Below the pieces are notes generated by a model that made no database searches, was not told the DNA's origin, and saw only the letters and a program-made list of their open reading frames with translations. Below, in pieces: positions 30,724 through 41,941 of a stretch of 64,000 nucleotides of DNA (the stretch's first letter is position 1; the number at the start of each line of letters is the position of its first letter). A program made the translations under genes and the position numbers. Source of the stretch: Poa pratensis (taxonomy: Eukaryota; Streptophyta; Magnoliopsida; Poales; Poaceae); contig CAMZMU010000041.1 in NCBI GenBank assembly GCA_947311845.1, positions 130,951,840 to 131,015,839 on the forward strand, written 5' to 3'.

Positions 30724-32740
30724 CCAAACCACGGGCGGCGACCCCCAGTTTGCCACGCACTTACCAAAAGGCATTGGTCCAGAGGTGCCTGAGAGGCCTC
30801 TCTTTCTCACACCAATTGAACAATGGGATAATTCGGAAATTCGTTTATGCTTCCGAGCTCTATTGATCTCGCTCATTTAAAAAAAATTATAAACACATTT
30901 AAAAGTTTAAAAAAAATCTGAAAAAAATCATGCATGTTCTCAATAATATGTCCTATAAATGTGTAAAATATCAATGCAAAATACAATACCTTTTGACCTA
31001 CACAAAAATCACAAAAGTTGAAGAATTGAAACTACATATTATTCACTATACTCAGATCTGCACATTTGTCATTTTTGTGTAGCTCAAATCGTAAAGTATT
31101 TTGCATTGAGATTTTGCAGATTTGTAGGATATATCATTGAGAACATGCATATTTTTCAGAAGTTTTTAAATCTTTTAAATATATTTTATGACTTTTTGAA
31201 ATGGGCGAGATTACTGGAGATCGGGAGCTACAAATCTCCACTCGTGATAATTTCACTATAAAACTTTCACAGGTAACACTGAATCCTTCCTATTCACGAG
31301 CGTCAAACATGAGTTTTTCAGCCATGGTTCGTTCATTGTAGCTAATGGTACGGATACTAGATTTTGGTAAGATGTGTGGCTTGAGATATGCCTCTGGGTC
31401 ATCAATACCCAACGTTTGTATAGAAAGCATATTACTGTTGCTAATATTCTTATGCCGCGCCACTAAATGTTAGTTTCGGGTGATCATTTAATCGTAATAA
31501 ATTGACAACATGGCTAAATTTAAGCCAACCTCCAATAGATTTTATCCATCCGTGGAGCCTGATGTATATTTGATGGAACCTTTTTTTTGCGAGTGATGGA
31601 ACCTTCACTCTTCCAAATTCTGTTCTGTTCAGTCCATGCATGTTTTGTGCTTGCACATTTGCAATGAAACAAGTCAACATTTATTCTTGTATGTCCTTTC
31701 GCAATTTTGTTATGGACAACAGTTCATCTAGATTTTAACCTACCCCCTATTATGGACAACAGATCCTTTCCAACTATTATCCGGAATATGTTTCAGAACT
31801 GCTTGAGAGGTGTCAGCAATTAAGTTAAAACGCATATCAATGTGTAAGTGAGCGATTTATGTTGGTCATTTTGTGATCATCGCAATGATGTTGTTTTAAA
31901 CAAAGTAAAATCTTTCAACTACTTCTGGGTCATCTTCGCAAAACTATGTACTGGATCCTTACTTGATCCTCACTTTACTGCACAAAAGTGCGGGAGATTT
32001 CAGCACTTTGGGTGCACTCTACTGAAAATGATCGCACGGTTTTTGTTCTATCGGTTTGCGGTTAAAATAGGATTAGCTATGCATAACTGCTTAATGTAAT
32101 CTTGTTTCCGTGTGATCGATGGAGATTGTTTGTATCTTTATTGTTTTGGAACTGGAAACGACTTAAAACCTTGAAATGAAATTACGGTGTGAGTCAACGA
32201 TGCATAGACGGGGGGTCATAGTATTGCTGACAATCGTACATACGTAGTATGGCGCTGTAGAGAAGTCAATGGGGCACTATAGGACCGGCGAAAGACGATC
32301 TGTCAACTGGTCTGGACCTCATGCATTTACGTGCATATTTGGTACTGTAATGAACAGGCCGACTGCACATTTTGTGGGCACAAAAATACAGAGCAGTGTG
32401 GCACACCATTGCTGCTCCGTAAGAAACCGGCAGGATTAGCGAAGGACCACCATTTGTGATCTCCGTCTCCGATCTCGTAGCTATAGGTGCCCTACCTAGT
32501 GTTGGGTTTGGATATGTGACCACACAGACTGAACTGGATCAGGCAAGAGAGACAAATCATGGCCGAAATCTCGCCCGGAAAATCCATTTGTTGTTGTCTA
32601 GCGTAGAGAGCTACTGGAAACGGGGACGACAGGATGATATAAGAAGCAAAAAACGTACAGTGTAGGATGAGATTGCCAACAGTTGTACTACTATTTGTGC
32701 CGACTTCTGCTTGAGCAGGCAGAGTTACGTACATGTAATA
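30724..32740. other. AT-rich stretch between element A and a retroposon
   Basis: Apart from the foldback at 30853-31231 I see no gene. 30724-30850 is the original right flank of the element A target site and would have been contiguous with 17210, upstream of the candidate minus-strand gene. Confidence 0.5.
30853..31231. repeat. Large imperfect palindrome (foldback/MITE-like)
   Basis: The left arm (GAGCTCTATTGATCTCGCTCAT..., CATGCATGTTCTCAAT..., GACCTACACAAAAATCAC) is repeated inverted on the right (...GTCATTTTTGTGTAG, ATTGAGAACATGCAT, GGGCGAGATTACTGGAGATC). The arms are about 180 bp and the centre is near 31042. No target duplication is obvious. A transcript could fold into a long hairpin and feed small-RNA processing. 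Confidence 0.7.
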
Positions 32741-32755
32741 ACGTTGCAGCATTCA

Positions 32756-33425
32756 GTTTAGAGACCTTGGACTCTCTCTCTCCCCCGCTACAGTGCCGGA
32801 GAGGCGATTTCTGAAAACACCTAGTCAAACCACCTCGCCGGCGGCGATTCGTTGGTTTCCCCTCCCTCCGCCGGCCGCTCCGGCGGCGGGAGGGTGGGGG
32901 AACCCCGGATCTCGTCGTGTACATAGTGCAGGCTTGAGTAGGGTCCGTGCCGGCGGCGTTGAGGAGACGGCGGCGCGGTCGGTGTGTCGTTTTGGGGTGG
33001 AGGTTCTCCTCTTCGGTGGTGGTGCTCTGCGGAGCTTCGCCGTGGATCTGCCGCCTTGTGCGCGCTCGCAGCCCCCTGGTGCTGTTGTGCGTGCTCTTCC
33101 CTCACCGGAGTCCGAGGTGCGGCGGATCCGGGAGTTTGAAGCAATCGAAGGTGATGGTGATGTACGGCAAGGCGATGGCGATGGCGGTGCAGGGTGGAGG
33201 CTTCTTGGAGCCGAGGTTCGTCGACTTCCCGTTCGCAGAGGGACTCCTCCTGATCCAAGGCGTCTGTGGAGGAGCAGCGGCGGCGCGCCGGCGGCACGTT
33301 CTGTTCTTCGTCGTCAACATCGGGCTCCAGCTGGACTAAGTTGTAATTTTCCCTTTGTTCTGGATCTTTCTGTAAGGATCTTATTGTAAGATCGTCAGAT
33401 CCTTCCCGCAAAAAAAAAAAAAAAA
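32756..33425 (+). mobile_element. Poly(A) retroposon, 0.67 kb, copy 1 of a GC-rich family
   Basis: Flanked by ACGTTGCAGCATTCA at 32741-32755 and 33426-33440 and ending in a 17-A run (33410-33426). The 5' part contains CTACAGTG...GAGAGGCGA and GGCCGCTCCGGCGGCGGGAGGGTGGGG. The same block, inverted, lies in the element at 37801-38490. Open frames are short and low-complexity; no reverse transcriptase. Likely a SINE- or LINE-derived non-autonomous retroposon. Confidence 0.8.
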
Positions 33426-33440
33426 ACGTTGCAGCATTCA

Positions 33441-34236
33441 AACCGATATTTTGTCTCTGGTACTCGATCAGTCTATAAGCCTTTTGCAGAAGATATGTGA
33501 ACCAACGCTGTTGGCGATCGTCGTGGTACGTGTTCAGGCTTGGATCGAGACCGGCCGATCAGAAGATGGGCATTTTCCGATCCAGGCACAATAACTTCGA
33601 GAGTCAGTCGTCTCCAGCAAAGCAAAGCAAGAATCATTGGACATGCTCTCTCTTCTATCTTTTCAATCCGGGGAGGAAATCCTGCTGAGCCGGAGCTTGT
33701 GAGCGGTCATGTCGACGCACTGTGGCTGACGGGCAACGCATTCATTCATAACCGCAGGACGCACAAGCTGTCTCCACAATCCACATGCGTCGACCTCCCC
33801 TCCCTGTTTCGATTCTGTTCTGTTCTGCCACGTATAAACGAGGACACATGTGATACTCCCTCGTGGTCAATGCGTCAAGCTACTAAAAATATTGACACAT
33901 GGTTGGCGAGAACATGTGTTTCTGCAAGGTGCGGTAAAATTTTGAACTACTAGCAAAGTATGGCGAGCAATGACTATGGGTGGCAGACTGGACAGCATGT
34001 GGCTTTTGAGGTCAGCTTTGGATCGTATGAACTCAAGTCGTACAAACAGAAAGCCACAATAATTTGAGTGTCGTGTATCCTGATTTTGCATGCTAGGAAC
34101 AAAGCTAACGGAAAAACTTTAAAAGTGTTATTCAGATATCCCCAAATCAAGAACGATCGATACACAAAAAATGGAAGGGCAAATAGAGAAATTCGGATGA
34201 GAATCAGAGAATTAAGATGAGATCCGAGCCTAACAT
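33441..34236. other. Unannotated intergenic stretch
   Basis: Mixed composition. I see no gene, RNA or complete element. Confidence 0.5.
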
Positions 34237-34240
34237 CATA

Positions 34241-34847
34241 TCCAACAGATGATGTAAAATAGACCACCTGAAAACAGTTTTAGGGCACCACTTTTGGGCT
34301 TTAGGGCACAAAATATAGGCCACTCATTCGAGATGATATAAAATATGGTAGCAGCAAAATTTCAGATGATGCAAAATAGAGCACCACATGAGATCTCACG
34401 GTGGGTAGAAAGGGAGGCCGAGGGGAAGCCGGTCGGGTGAGCGGGCAACGCGGGGAGGTGTCGGAGCTGGCCGGAATCGGGGCGGCAACAATCGGAATAG
34501 GCGGCTGTGGAGATGAGCGAGCTCGCCGATGCGGCGCGACGAGCTACGAAGATCACCGGGGTGGAACATGGGAGGCGGAGGAGCACGCTGGGGCGGCGGC
34601 TTGTCGCAGGAGGGGATCTGGTTGGCGGAGAGAAGTTTCCCAGTGACAGTTGGGCTTCGCGCGGCCACGAGATTTGTTTTGTGGCATGGGTTTGGTGATG
34701 TATATGTTGCATCACGGGTGGGCAAAAATTTAGGGCATGATGTAAAAATCTGCATCACCATATAGGGATAGGGCATCTGTTGGAGCTGATTTTTTAGCCT
34801 TTCGTTTCGTAAGAGTTAGTTAAATTTGTTTTGCATCATCTGTTGGA
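34241..34847. mobile_element. MITE-like element with GATGATG inverted ends and GC-rich interior
   Basis: The ends TCCAACAGATGATGTAAAA (34241-34259) and the inverted TTTTGCATCATCTGTTGGA (34829-34847) match at 18 of 19 bases. Subterminal repeats of GATGATGYAAAAT occur near 34333, 34364 and inverted near 34700-34755. The interior (34400-34650) is GC-rich, unlike the AT-rich ends, and is open on both strands, as in elements that carry a captured gene fragment. No target duplication was resolved. Confidence 0.65.
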
Positions 34848-34851
34848 GATG

Positions 34852-36212
34852 GTCTAAGACTATGGTTTATATTTCTTGTGAATATTCGAATTGATCCATT
34901 AGGGTTGCTAAGTCCACAATATATATGCCTGATTGCTCAAACAAAAAAGTGAAACAACCTTAATGGCCAAAACGACATCGTGAGACTGAGGATGAAGACG
35001 ATGTTGGCGCCAAGTGCTTCATCTGAAGCCCTCCAATCTTCTTAAACGAACCGGTACTGGATGACCTGGGCCACACAATAAATGAACTATTTTGCGTTGT
35101 TCTTCGGTCTTTAGAAACTTTAGCCTATCATGTAAAAAAAACTTTAGTCTATGACAACGGGGACATGCAGATTGAGGTGAGATAGATCTATATGCTGGTT
35201 TCCGCTCTCAATGTTCGTCTTGGGGACGACGGTAGATGAATTCTAATGCATGTTGTTCCACTTTTGTGCAGAGGGAGTTCAGTCGGGTCTAGAGTCTCTA
35301 GACGGATGAAGGACTTGTTGGTGTTGATCTCTGGTTTGACAAACCGAGAGGAAAAGTAGGGAGCTGGACTCCTAGAAACGTACCGTGATCGGGAGTGCCA
35401 ACCAACTATTGGACTCGGTTCCGTCTACCCAACCTAACTACCGATCAAAAAAGAAGCGCATAGGGAGCCGAAAACCAATCTCCATCGCCGGCGACTAGGA
35501 GGGAGTGCCGGCGACTCCTCGACATTTACATAGTCCTGCTGCTGGTGATCGACTAAATCGACTACCCCAATCTTCAACTTTGCCGGCATCGAGCAGACAA
35601 TCATGTCTGCCTCAACTACCAGTAAGCATACCCCTAATCCTTCTGTCAATTTCAATTAGGTGCACTAATTGGTGATCAACATTTGTGAATGAGCCACCTA
35701 GTGACGATTTAAAGCTAACATGACTTCGTGCGCTTCTCGTAGCCTTTTCTTTCTTTCTTTCTTTATTTCTTTCTTTCCTAGATTCATAGTAGTTCGATAA
35801 ACATTTCGTGTGACTTATTTGAGCTAGCACGTTTTGCTTCGTTTTGAAGCTAGTTTGGAACATGGAATGTTTACATGCATAAGAATATGCCTGACTCCCT
35901 TTCTTTTCGAAAACTAAGGACTTCATTAAGATGTCACAAACATGTTACAGTGAGGAGTGAGCTGTTAGTCACACTTAAGTTAAGCAAAGCATTTTTAACA
36001 AGACAATGATCACTATCATGAATCTTGTCCATACATGTGAACAAGCATGAACCTGCTATAAGCTTCTTGGGCCTCCTTGTGCACAAATTTGGTCAGCTAC
36101 ATTTTAAGCGGGATACTTGCTCCTTGCGCGTTACATGACAACCATGGCAAAGCTGGTTCTGCTTGCACATTTTGTGTAGTGTGTGGTCTGCTACTGCCTC
36201 AGGGTATAATTT
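34852..36212. other. Unannotated intergenic stretch with a CTTT microsatellite
   Basis: No gene seen. 35745-35779 is a (CTTT)n run. Confidence 0.5.
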
Positions 36213-36220
36213 AACTGGGA

Positions 36221-36368
36221 CTCCCTTCATTTCATATTATAAGATGTTTTAGTTTTTTGGGTATCGAATGTATATTGACATATTTTAGTGTGTACATTCA
36301 TTCATTTTGGTCCGTATATAATTCGTATTGTAATATATAAAACATCTTATATTATGAAATAGAGGGAG
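36221..36368. mobile_element. Stowaway-type MITE, degenerate
   Basis: CTCCCTTCATTTCATATTATAAG at the left and the inverted CTTATATTATGAAATAGAGGGAG at the right, about 148 bp, AT-rich. The right flank is TA; the left flank has lost its TA. Confidence 0.85.
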
Positions 36369-36370
36369 TA

Positions 36371-36764
36371 CATAGTATCCCAGTGGCAGCGGGAGATGTC
36401 TTCTTGTAATTCAATTCGTTGAGACGCTCTGGTATCTTTGGAATCCTCAGGCTTCAACCCCTGGGTTGCTGATCGCTTAACAGTCGATCACGTCGTCCGA
36501 GCTTCAACCCCTAGGTTGCTAACCAAAGATTGCGCGCAGCACAGGAAACCTGCAGGCTGCAGCCAGGCAGATTTTGCATCGTTCAGGTTCCGGCATGCAT
36601 ACCTGAATATGTCCATACTATTATAATGGATTAGTTGGGTTCCAACGTTTTTGACCTGCATACGGCCGGATGCATGCAGCAACGAGGACTCACCTGTAGT
36701 CATGATCCAAACTCTCCGGGAACACATGCAGGTAGCGGGTAGAGGTTCATGATCGCAATGGCTT
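36371..36764. other. Unannotated stretch with a short direct duplication
   Basis: Contains GCTTCAACCCCTGGGTTGCT (36451) and GCTTCAACCCCTAGGTTGCT (36500), a 50-bp-spaced direct duplication. No gene. Confidence 0.5.
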
Positions 36765-37020
36765 ATTTGAGGTGCACGATGCAAATACTGTCAAAATTAA
36801 CTAACTAGCACTACTCCACTAATGTAGTCAATGTGTGTCGGCGACGGTGCTGCTGCATGATAACCTAGTAAACACGCCGTGATCAGGAAGTTAATCTACT
36901 CTGAATATACAATAGGCGTTTTCTATGGTTGATTAGGAGCTGTACTTGTCAGTGCAGTTAAGGGAAGTGAAGGACCACTGGACCAACACTGTCTCATTTG
37001 TTTAGCCGAACGAGTAGATA

Positions 37021-37120
37021 CACTATAGGAAACAATAAATATGCTCAGCGCCGTCGGCAACCAGGTACGCTCGGCAAATCTCGGCATATATTATTTGCCG
37101 AGCGTTTACCGCCGCCACCT
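37021..37120. mobile_element. CACTA-like transposon end
   Basis: CACTATAGGAAAC followed by GCTCGGCAAATCTCGGCA and TTTGCCGAGCGTTTACC, the 'GCCGAG' subterminal repeats of grass CACTA elements. The partner end is lost in this copy. Confidence 0.55.
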
Positions 37121-37800
37121 CCATGATGCGGCGGTGAACGCCGCTCCTCCTTAACCGGCCAGCAGACGCAGGCATGGTCGTTGCAGTGTGGCGAGGCCAT
37201 CGGAACTGGTAGCAGCAACCGCAATGGGGTAGGGTTCCTCGTTGCGCCATGCTGCGGGCGACCTCAATGATGGGGCCACAGTGTGGCCGGTCTCGTCCCA
37301 CCAGCGGTGCCGCCCCTCCGCGTTCTAGCCCCCTGCGGGACCGCGCCGTCTTGTCGCCTTGCCTCCCGTCCCGTCGTGTCGTCTGAGAAACCGCCCGGCG
37401 AGTGCGCGCCATTGCTTGAGCGGAACCGCCTCCTGCACGCCCTTATTAACACGGCGCGTGGCGAGCTGTTTCTATGACGAGTGGCCCACGCCCGTCGGAG
37501 GGCATGTCCGGGCAATGTCCGGCACCCCCCAAGTTTAGAGGGCCTCTCGCGGTGCCGGACAAAAATCGGCTCAACCTGGACATATGGGCGTGTCGCTATG
37601 GTCGTTTTTGTGTCTGGGCCCCATTGGACCTTTGGGTCAGTTGGGGGAGCCGGTGGAGATGCTCTTAGCTTATTTGTTTTTCGTAGCATGGGGTAACTAC
37701 TTCCAAATTTAACTGGCACTACTTCCCTAGTGTATTCAATGTGTGTCCGCGACGGAGATGCTGCATGATAACCTAGTAAACACGCGGTGATAAGGTAGTT

Positions 37801-38490
37801 TTTTTAGTGCATAGGATCCCAGATCAAAGGAAACAACCCAGCAAAACAAACCTCAAGAAAAGTGAAATTACACACCAGTCCCTGAGGACCCAGCACCCAC
37901 CGACGCCGCCGCACCACGGTGACCGCCAACCGCGCGCTGCCGCCGAGCTCCACCCGAGCCGGCGAACCGCAGCGAACCGCGGCCAGGAAGCCGCCGACGA
38001 AGCCGCCGTCTTCAGTCAACCGCCTGGGTCTTGGCGGAGCAGCGGGAGGCTGGAAGCTCAGCGGGCAGAGCCATTGTCTTGACCAGCAGCGCCGACGCGT
38101 CGACACCGAAGACGACCAAGGAGATCTAGTCTCCAGCCTCCTGCACACTCCTCACGAGCCCCACCGACGCCGGAGGAATCATCGGCAAGGCAGAAGACGC
38201 ACCTGCAGCCCGTCAGCCCGCCGAAGACGAAGCCGAGGAGGGGAAGCCGCAGAGCGCCACGAGCGCGACGGCGCCGCACTTCCCGCCACGGCAGCGTCAC
38301 CCGCACCCTCGATCTACTCGCCCGGAACGCAGATCCGGAGATTCCCCACCCTCCCGCCGCCGGAGCGGCCGGTGGAGGGTGAGGAATCCACCAGATGCGC
38401 CGGCGGATGCTGGCCGAGCCGGAGTCGCCTCCCGCTCGCCTCTGACCACTGTAGAAAGAGGGGGTTCTAGAAATAGTGAGAGTGGCCCCG
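37801..38490 (-). mobile_element. Poly(A) retroposon, 0.69 kb, copy 2 of a GC-rich family
   Basis: Flanked by GCGGTGATAAGGTAGTT at 37784-37800 and 38491-38507. A short T-run at the left marks a minus-strand poly(A) end. It shares the block GGCCGCTCCGGCGGCGGGAGGGTGGGG and the preceding CTACAGTGG...AGAGGCGA with the element at 32756-33425. The 3' parts differ, so the two are related subfamilies. No recognised protein. Confidence 0.8.
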
Positions 38491-38645
38491 GCGGTGATAA
38501 GGTAGTTAATCAATCTACTATGAGTATATAATTAGTGTTTTCTGTGGTTGATTAGGAGCTAAACTTGTCAGAAATGTCAGTGCAGTTAAGGGAAGTGAAG
38601 GACCACTCGTCCACCTCTGTCTCATTTGCTTAACCGATCGAGTAG

Positions 38646-38823
38646 TGGAAACAATAATATTGTCGAGCGTTGTTTATATGCCGAGCGCTACACTCAGCGT
38701 ATAGCATGATAGGCCGACAGCAATAAAAAAACGCTCGGCAACTAGGTACGCTCGGCATATATACTATTTGCCAAGCGTTTACGGTAGGAAGCACTCGGCA
38801 TATACGTATTTTTTCCTGTAGTG
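38646..38823. mobile_element. Short CACTA-like element end in duplication copy 2
   Basis: The right end TTTTTTCCTGTAGTG is an inverted CACTACAGGAAA terminus. Subterminal CGCTCGGCAACTAGG, TTGCCAAGCG and GCACTCGGCATA repeats lie within 180 bp. The left end is GTGGAAACAATAA, a degraded terminus. Confidence 0.55.
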
Positions 38824-40590
38824 AGATACTTGAATCGGACAACACCCGATCGAGCATTAAGCCCGGTGTGTTATTTCTCATTTGCTTAGCCGATTAGAGT
38901 GCATTGCAGGAGAGAGAGGCGACCGTAAAAAACCCATCTAGGGTTTCGTCCCCTCGTCGGCGACACCGCTGGTCCGCTCCGCCTCCGGTGGCCTTGGGGC
39001 TTCGGGGTATGGCGGATCACGGCCTCTCGTTGACGGGGGGTTCCCGTCGCTTATTTAGGTTTTTTCAGTGTATTTTTTTTAGATGCTGAGGCGACGACTA
39101 CATCTTGAAGTTAGAATAAGGTCTTTCTTGTCCTATCCTCGCTCTGTTGGTGTGTCTAGCGTTAGCGGAGGGCGCGTGGAGGTGTGTGTCCGGCGGATCT
39201 TCTCGGAACCAGTCCGTTTTCGTGTCCGTCCGTGTGGTTGCAGGTCTGGCTCTTCTGATTTACGATTGTCATCATTGGCGATAATTACTGCTCTGGTGCG
39301 CTGGTCCCTCGAGGCCTTAGCACGACGATTTCCTGTCTGTCTACTACATCAAGCTCTACTACGACAAGATTTACCCTGGTCCGGTGAGGGAGGGGTGAGG
39401 ACAGTTATTACACTATACGGCCGTACTTACCCATAGGTCACACCCGGTGGTGAGATTGGTTCATTGTTGCCCTCCTCTGCCCGCTGTGCAGCGCAGGTGC
39501 TCACGGCTCGCTGGTCCCGCCTCTATGACAGCACCGACAGCGCCACAGCGGCAAGGTCGGGCTGCACGACTACTAACAGTGGACGTCGATGATGCGGCAC
39601 ATCCGCCGCCGAGGCTAGTGTGCTCTGGCGACCTGGTTTGGCTTGCGACCAGGCGGCCGGCAATAGAGGGGCGGCGGTCAGCCATGTCGGCCCTGCCTCC
39701 ATCTTGGTCTAGGCTCGGTGTCGCCGCGGACAGCCGCGTCGGCCCAGACTCCGGCGAGATTTCATCTCCTTTTTGCTGGGTTTCTCGGTGGTCATGGCGA
39801 TGAAGAAAAGAAGAAGGCGGGTAAAGAGGTAGGCGTATGGTGGGTTGGAGAAGATAAGGTGGAGAAAGAGAGAGTGGGTGGGCCGGCCCACATGAGAAGC
39901 ACGTGTCGCAGTCGGGTTCTCAACTAATGTCAGCAAATTGTACTAAAAAAAACTAATGTCAGCAAACAGGTTCAACCCACAGTTTCGTCGTCGGGTTAGT
40001 TCAGTTTGGGTGGAGGGATCGAAAAGGTTGGTTTTAGTTGAGCTGTTGGAATGGTCATATGGCTTTAGTTGAGGTTGGGTTCCCAATTTATCCGTGCGGG
40101 TATGGTTAAGGTAAAGTGCAGTTTACAAACCATTCTCAGCTTTACCGGGTCAAACATGTTTCGAACTGAACCATTAAAACCCATACCTAACCATCCTCAA
40201 TTATTTACTACAGGAAACCGAACTAAACCAAACCTGCAGTTATATTCAACCCGTTAATAATTGAACTAAACAACACAGGTGGGGGAACCGACCCGAAACA
40301 TCCGGTTAAACAAAAACCGTTCCCAGATTTACCTGAGCCGATGGCATGTGTTGACGTTGTGACGCGCTGAAGCTGCCCTGTTGGGGATCCAATTTCGCGT
40401 GCTCCCGGACTGGTTTGTCAGACGCATGGAATCTTTCTACATGTGAGACTGATGCATGAAGACACTTTATTTTCAATTCAAAATGCATTAAAATTGCTAT
40501 ATTTTTTAACTAAACGTCAGAATTATAACCCGTTTCACTGTTGGGCCTCTTGCGTCGAGATCTTTAAACCTCAATCCCATTTATATATGT
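38824..40590. other. GC-rich then AT-rich stretch, no gene recognised
   Basis: 38905-39950 starts with a CTAGGGTTTCGTCCCCTCG leader-like sequence and is GC-rich with short open frames, perhaps a decayed retroposon or gene leader. No poly(A) or target duplication was found. 39950-40590 is AT-rich. Confidence 0.4.
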
Positions 40591-40599
40591 TTTGAGAAA

Positions 40600-41740
40600 T
40601 ATTTTTGAAAAGCACCTTTTGTACAAATGTAAGCAACTTATATGTCGTCTGCTGCAACTCTTGTCGCAAATTTGTCATGAACAGAGAATACCAACCAATA
40701 GCACACATTCATCTCCAGCAAAAACATCGGCTTATGGAACAACTTCATTTTCCTTAGCAGCAACTTATATACTCTCTAATGCAACCTTTGTCGCAAAATT
40801 CTCATGGGCAGGGAGTAACAACCAACATCACTAGTATCTCTAGCAACAATTCTAGCTTTGAGGGGTAGGGAGCAACTAACCAACAACACTAGCACCTGCA
40901 CCAAAAAAAGTGACTTCATCAACAAGTTCAGTGTTGTTGCAGCTTATGTGACCTCTGTTGCAACGTATGTACTCTCTGCTGCAACTTTTGAATCAAAACT
41001 GCCAAGGGGTACAGAGAAACTAACCAACAACACTGGAACATCTAGCAACAAAAATGACTCCCGCATCAACTTATCTACCCTCTGCCACAACTCTTGTTGC
41101 AAAGTTGTAGAGGTAGGGACCAACCAACCAACAACACCGGTATATCCAACAACCAATGTGACTTTTAGAAACAACTTCACTGCCTCCAGAAGCAACTTAT
41201 ATACCCTCTGTTGCAATCTTTGTAGCAAAGCAACAACCAACATCTCTAGCAGCAACACTGGCCTCCACGAACTTCACTTCCTTTAATAGCAACCTCGGGA
41301 TAATCTAGTGCAACTATAACACCATCCAGTACAACATATTTATTTTATCATCAAATTCATCACCTTCCACAACAACCCATGTTCATTTAGCAGCAACTTC
41401 AACACGATCAATAACAAAGTGATTTTAGTAGAACCTTCAATGCCTCTTGCAACAACTTATGTACCGTATGCTGCACCCTTTGTCGCAAATTTGCTTCGCC
41501 CTGCACTAAAGTTGAAATGTTGTATACCCGTCGTTGTAAAGATGTATATTGCTGTTGCAAAATTGCATACCCTCTGTTGTGAAGTTGCATACTTCTATTG
41601 CAAAATTGCATACCCGATGTTGTGAAGTTGCATATTGATGTTTTAATATAAAGTTGCATATCATCTATTGTGAAGTTGCATACTATCGTTGAAAAGTTGC
41701 ATACCCGCTGCTACGAAGTTGTCTACCTTTTTTGATAAGT
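40600..41740. repeat. Degenerate tandem repeat array rich in TTGCAAC
   Basis: A unit containing CAACTTATATACTCTCTGTTGCAACCTTTGTCGCAAA recurs, with changes, near 40637, 40763, 40943, 41068, 41193 and 41455, mostly 125 bp apart. It is followed (41540-41730) by a shorter-period array of GTGAAGTTGCATACCC units. The consistent phase suggests an old minisatellite inside a transposon. Confidence 0.65.
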
Positions 41741-41779
41741 TGCTTTCCTGTTGTGATGAAGTTTTCGTACTGCTTGTTA

Positions 41780-41939
41780 CTCCCTCCGTTTCTAAATATA
41801 AGATGTTTTAGCATTTGTCCATATTCGCATGTATACAAATATATCTAGACACGTTTTAGTGTGTATATCACTCATTTTAGTATGCATCTAGACACCATGT
41901 GAAACAACTAAAACATCTTACATTTAAAAACGGAGGGAG
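41780..41939. mobile_element. Stowaway MITE, intact
   Basis: 160 bp with CTCCCTCCGTTTCTAAATATAAG and the inverted CTTACATTTAAAAACGGAGGGAG as ends and TA target duplications at 41778-41779 and 41940-41941. Mariner-derived non-autonomous element. Confidence 0.95.
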
Positions 41940-41941
41940 TA

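Larger units (their letters stand above)
36765..38823. repeat. Local tandem duplication, about 0.9 kb per copy
   Basis: 36785-37109 and 37695-37800 plus 38508-38780 are collinear homologues (shared CATGATAACCTAGTAAACACG, GGTTGATTAGGAGCT, AGTGCAGTTAAGGGAAGTGA, GAAACAATAA, GGTACGCTCGGCA). The second copy is interrupted by the retroposon at 37801-38490; the first is the empty site. Confidence 0.8.

Noticed and set aside
32821..33441. 206-codon minus-strand ORF as a gene
   Set aside because: It lies wholly inside a retroposon with clear target duplications and reads the poly(A) tail as poly-Phe.
38058..38513. Protein gene in the GC-rich block at 38 kb
   Set aside because: The block is a retroposon insertion with a duplicated target site; the ORFs are low-complexity.
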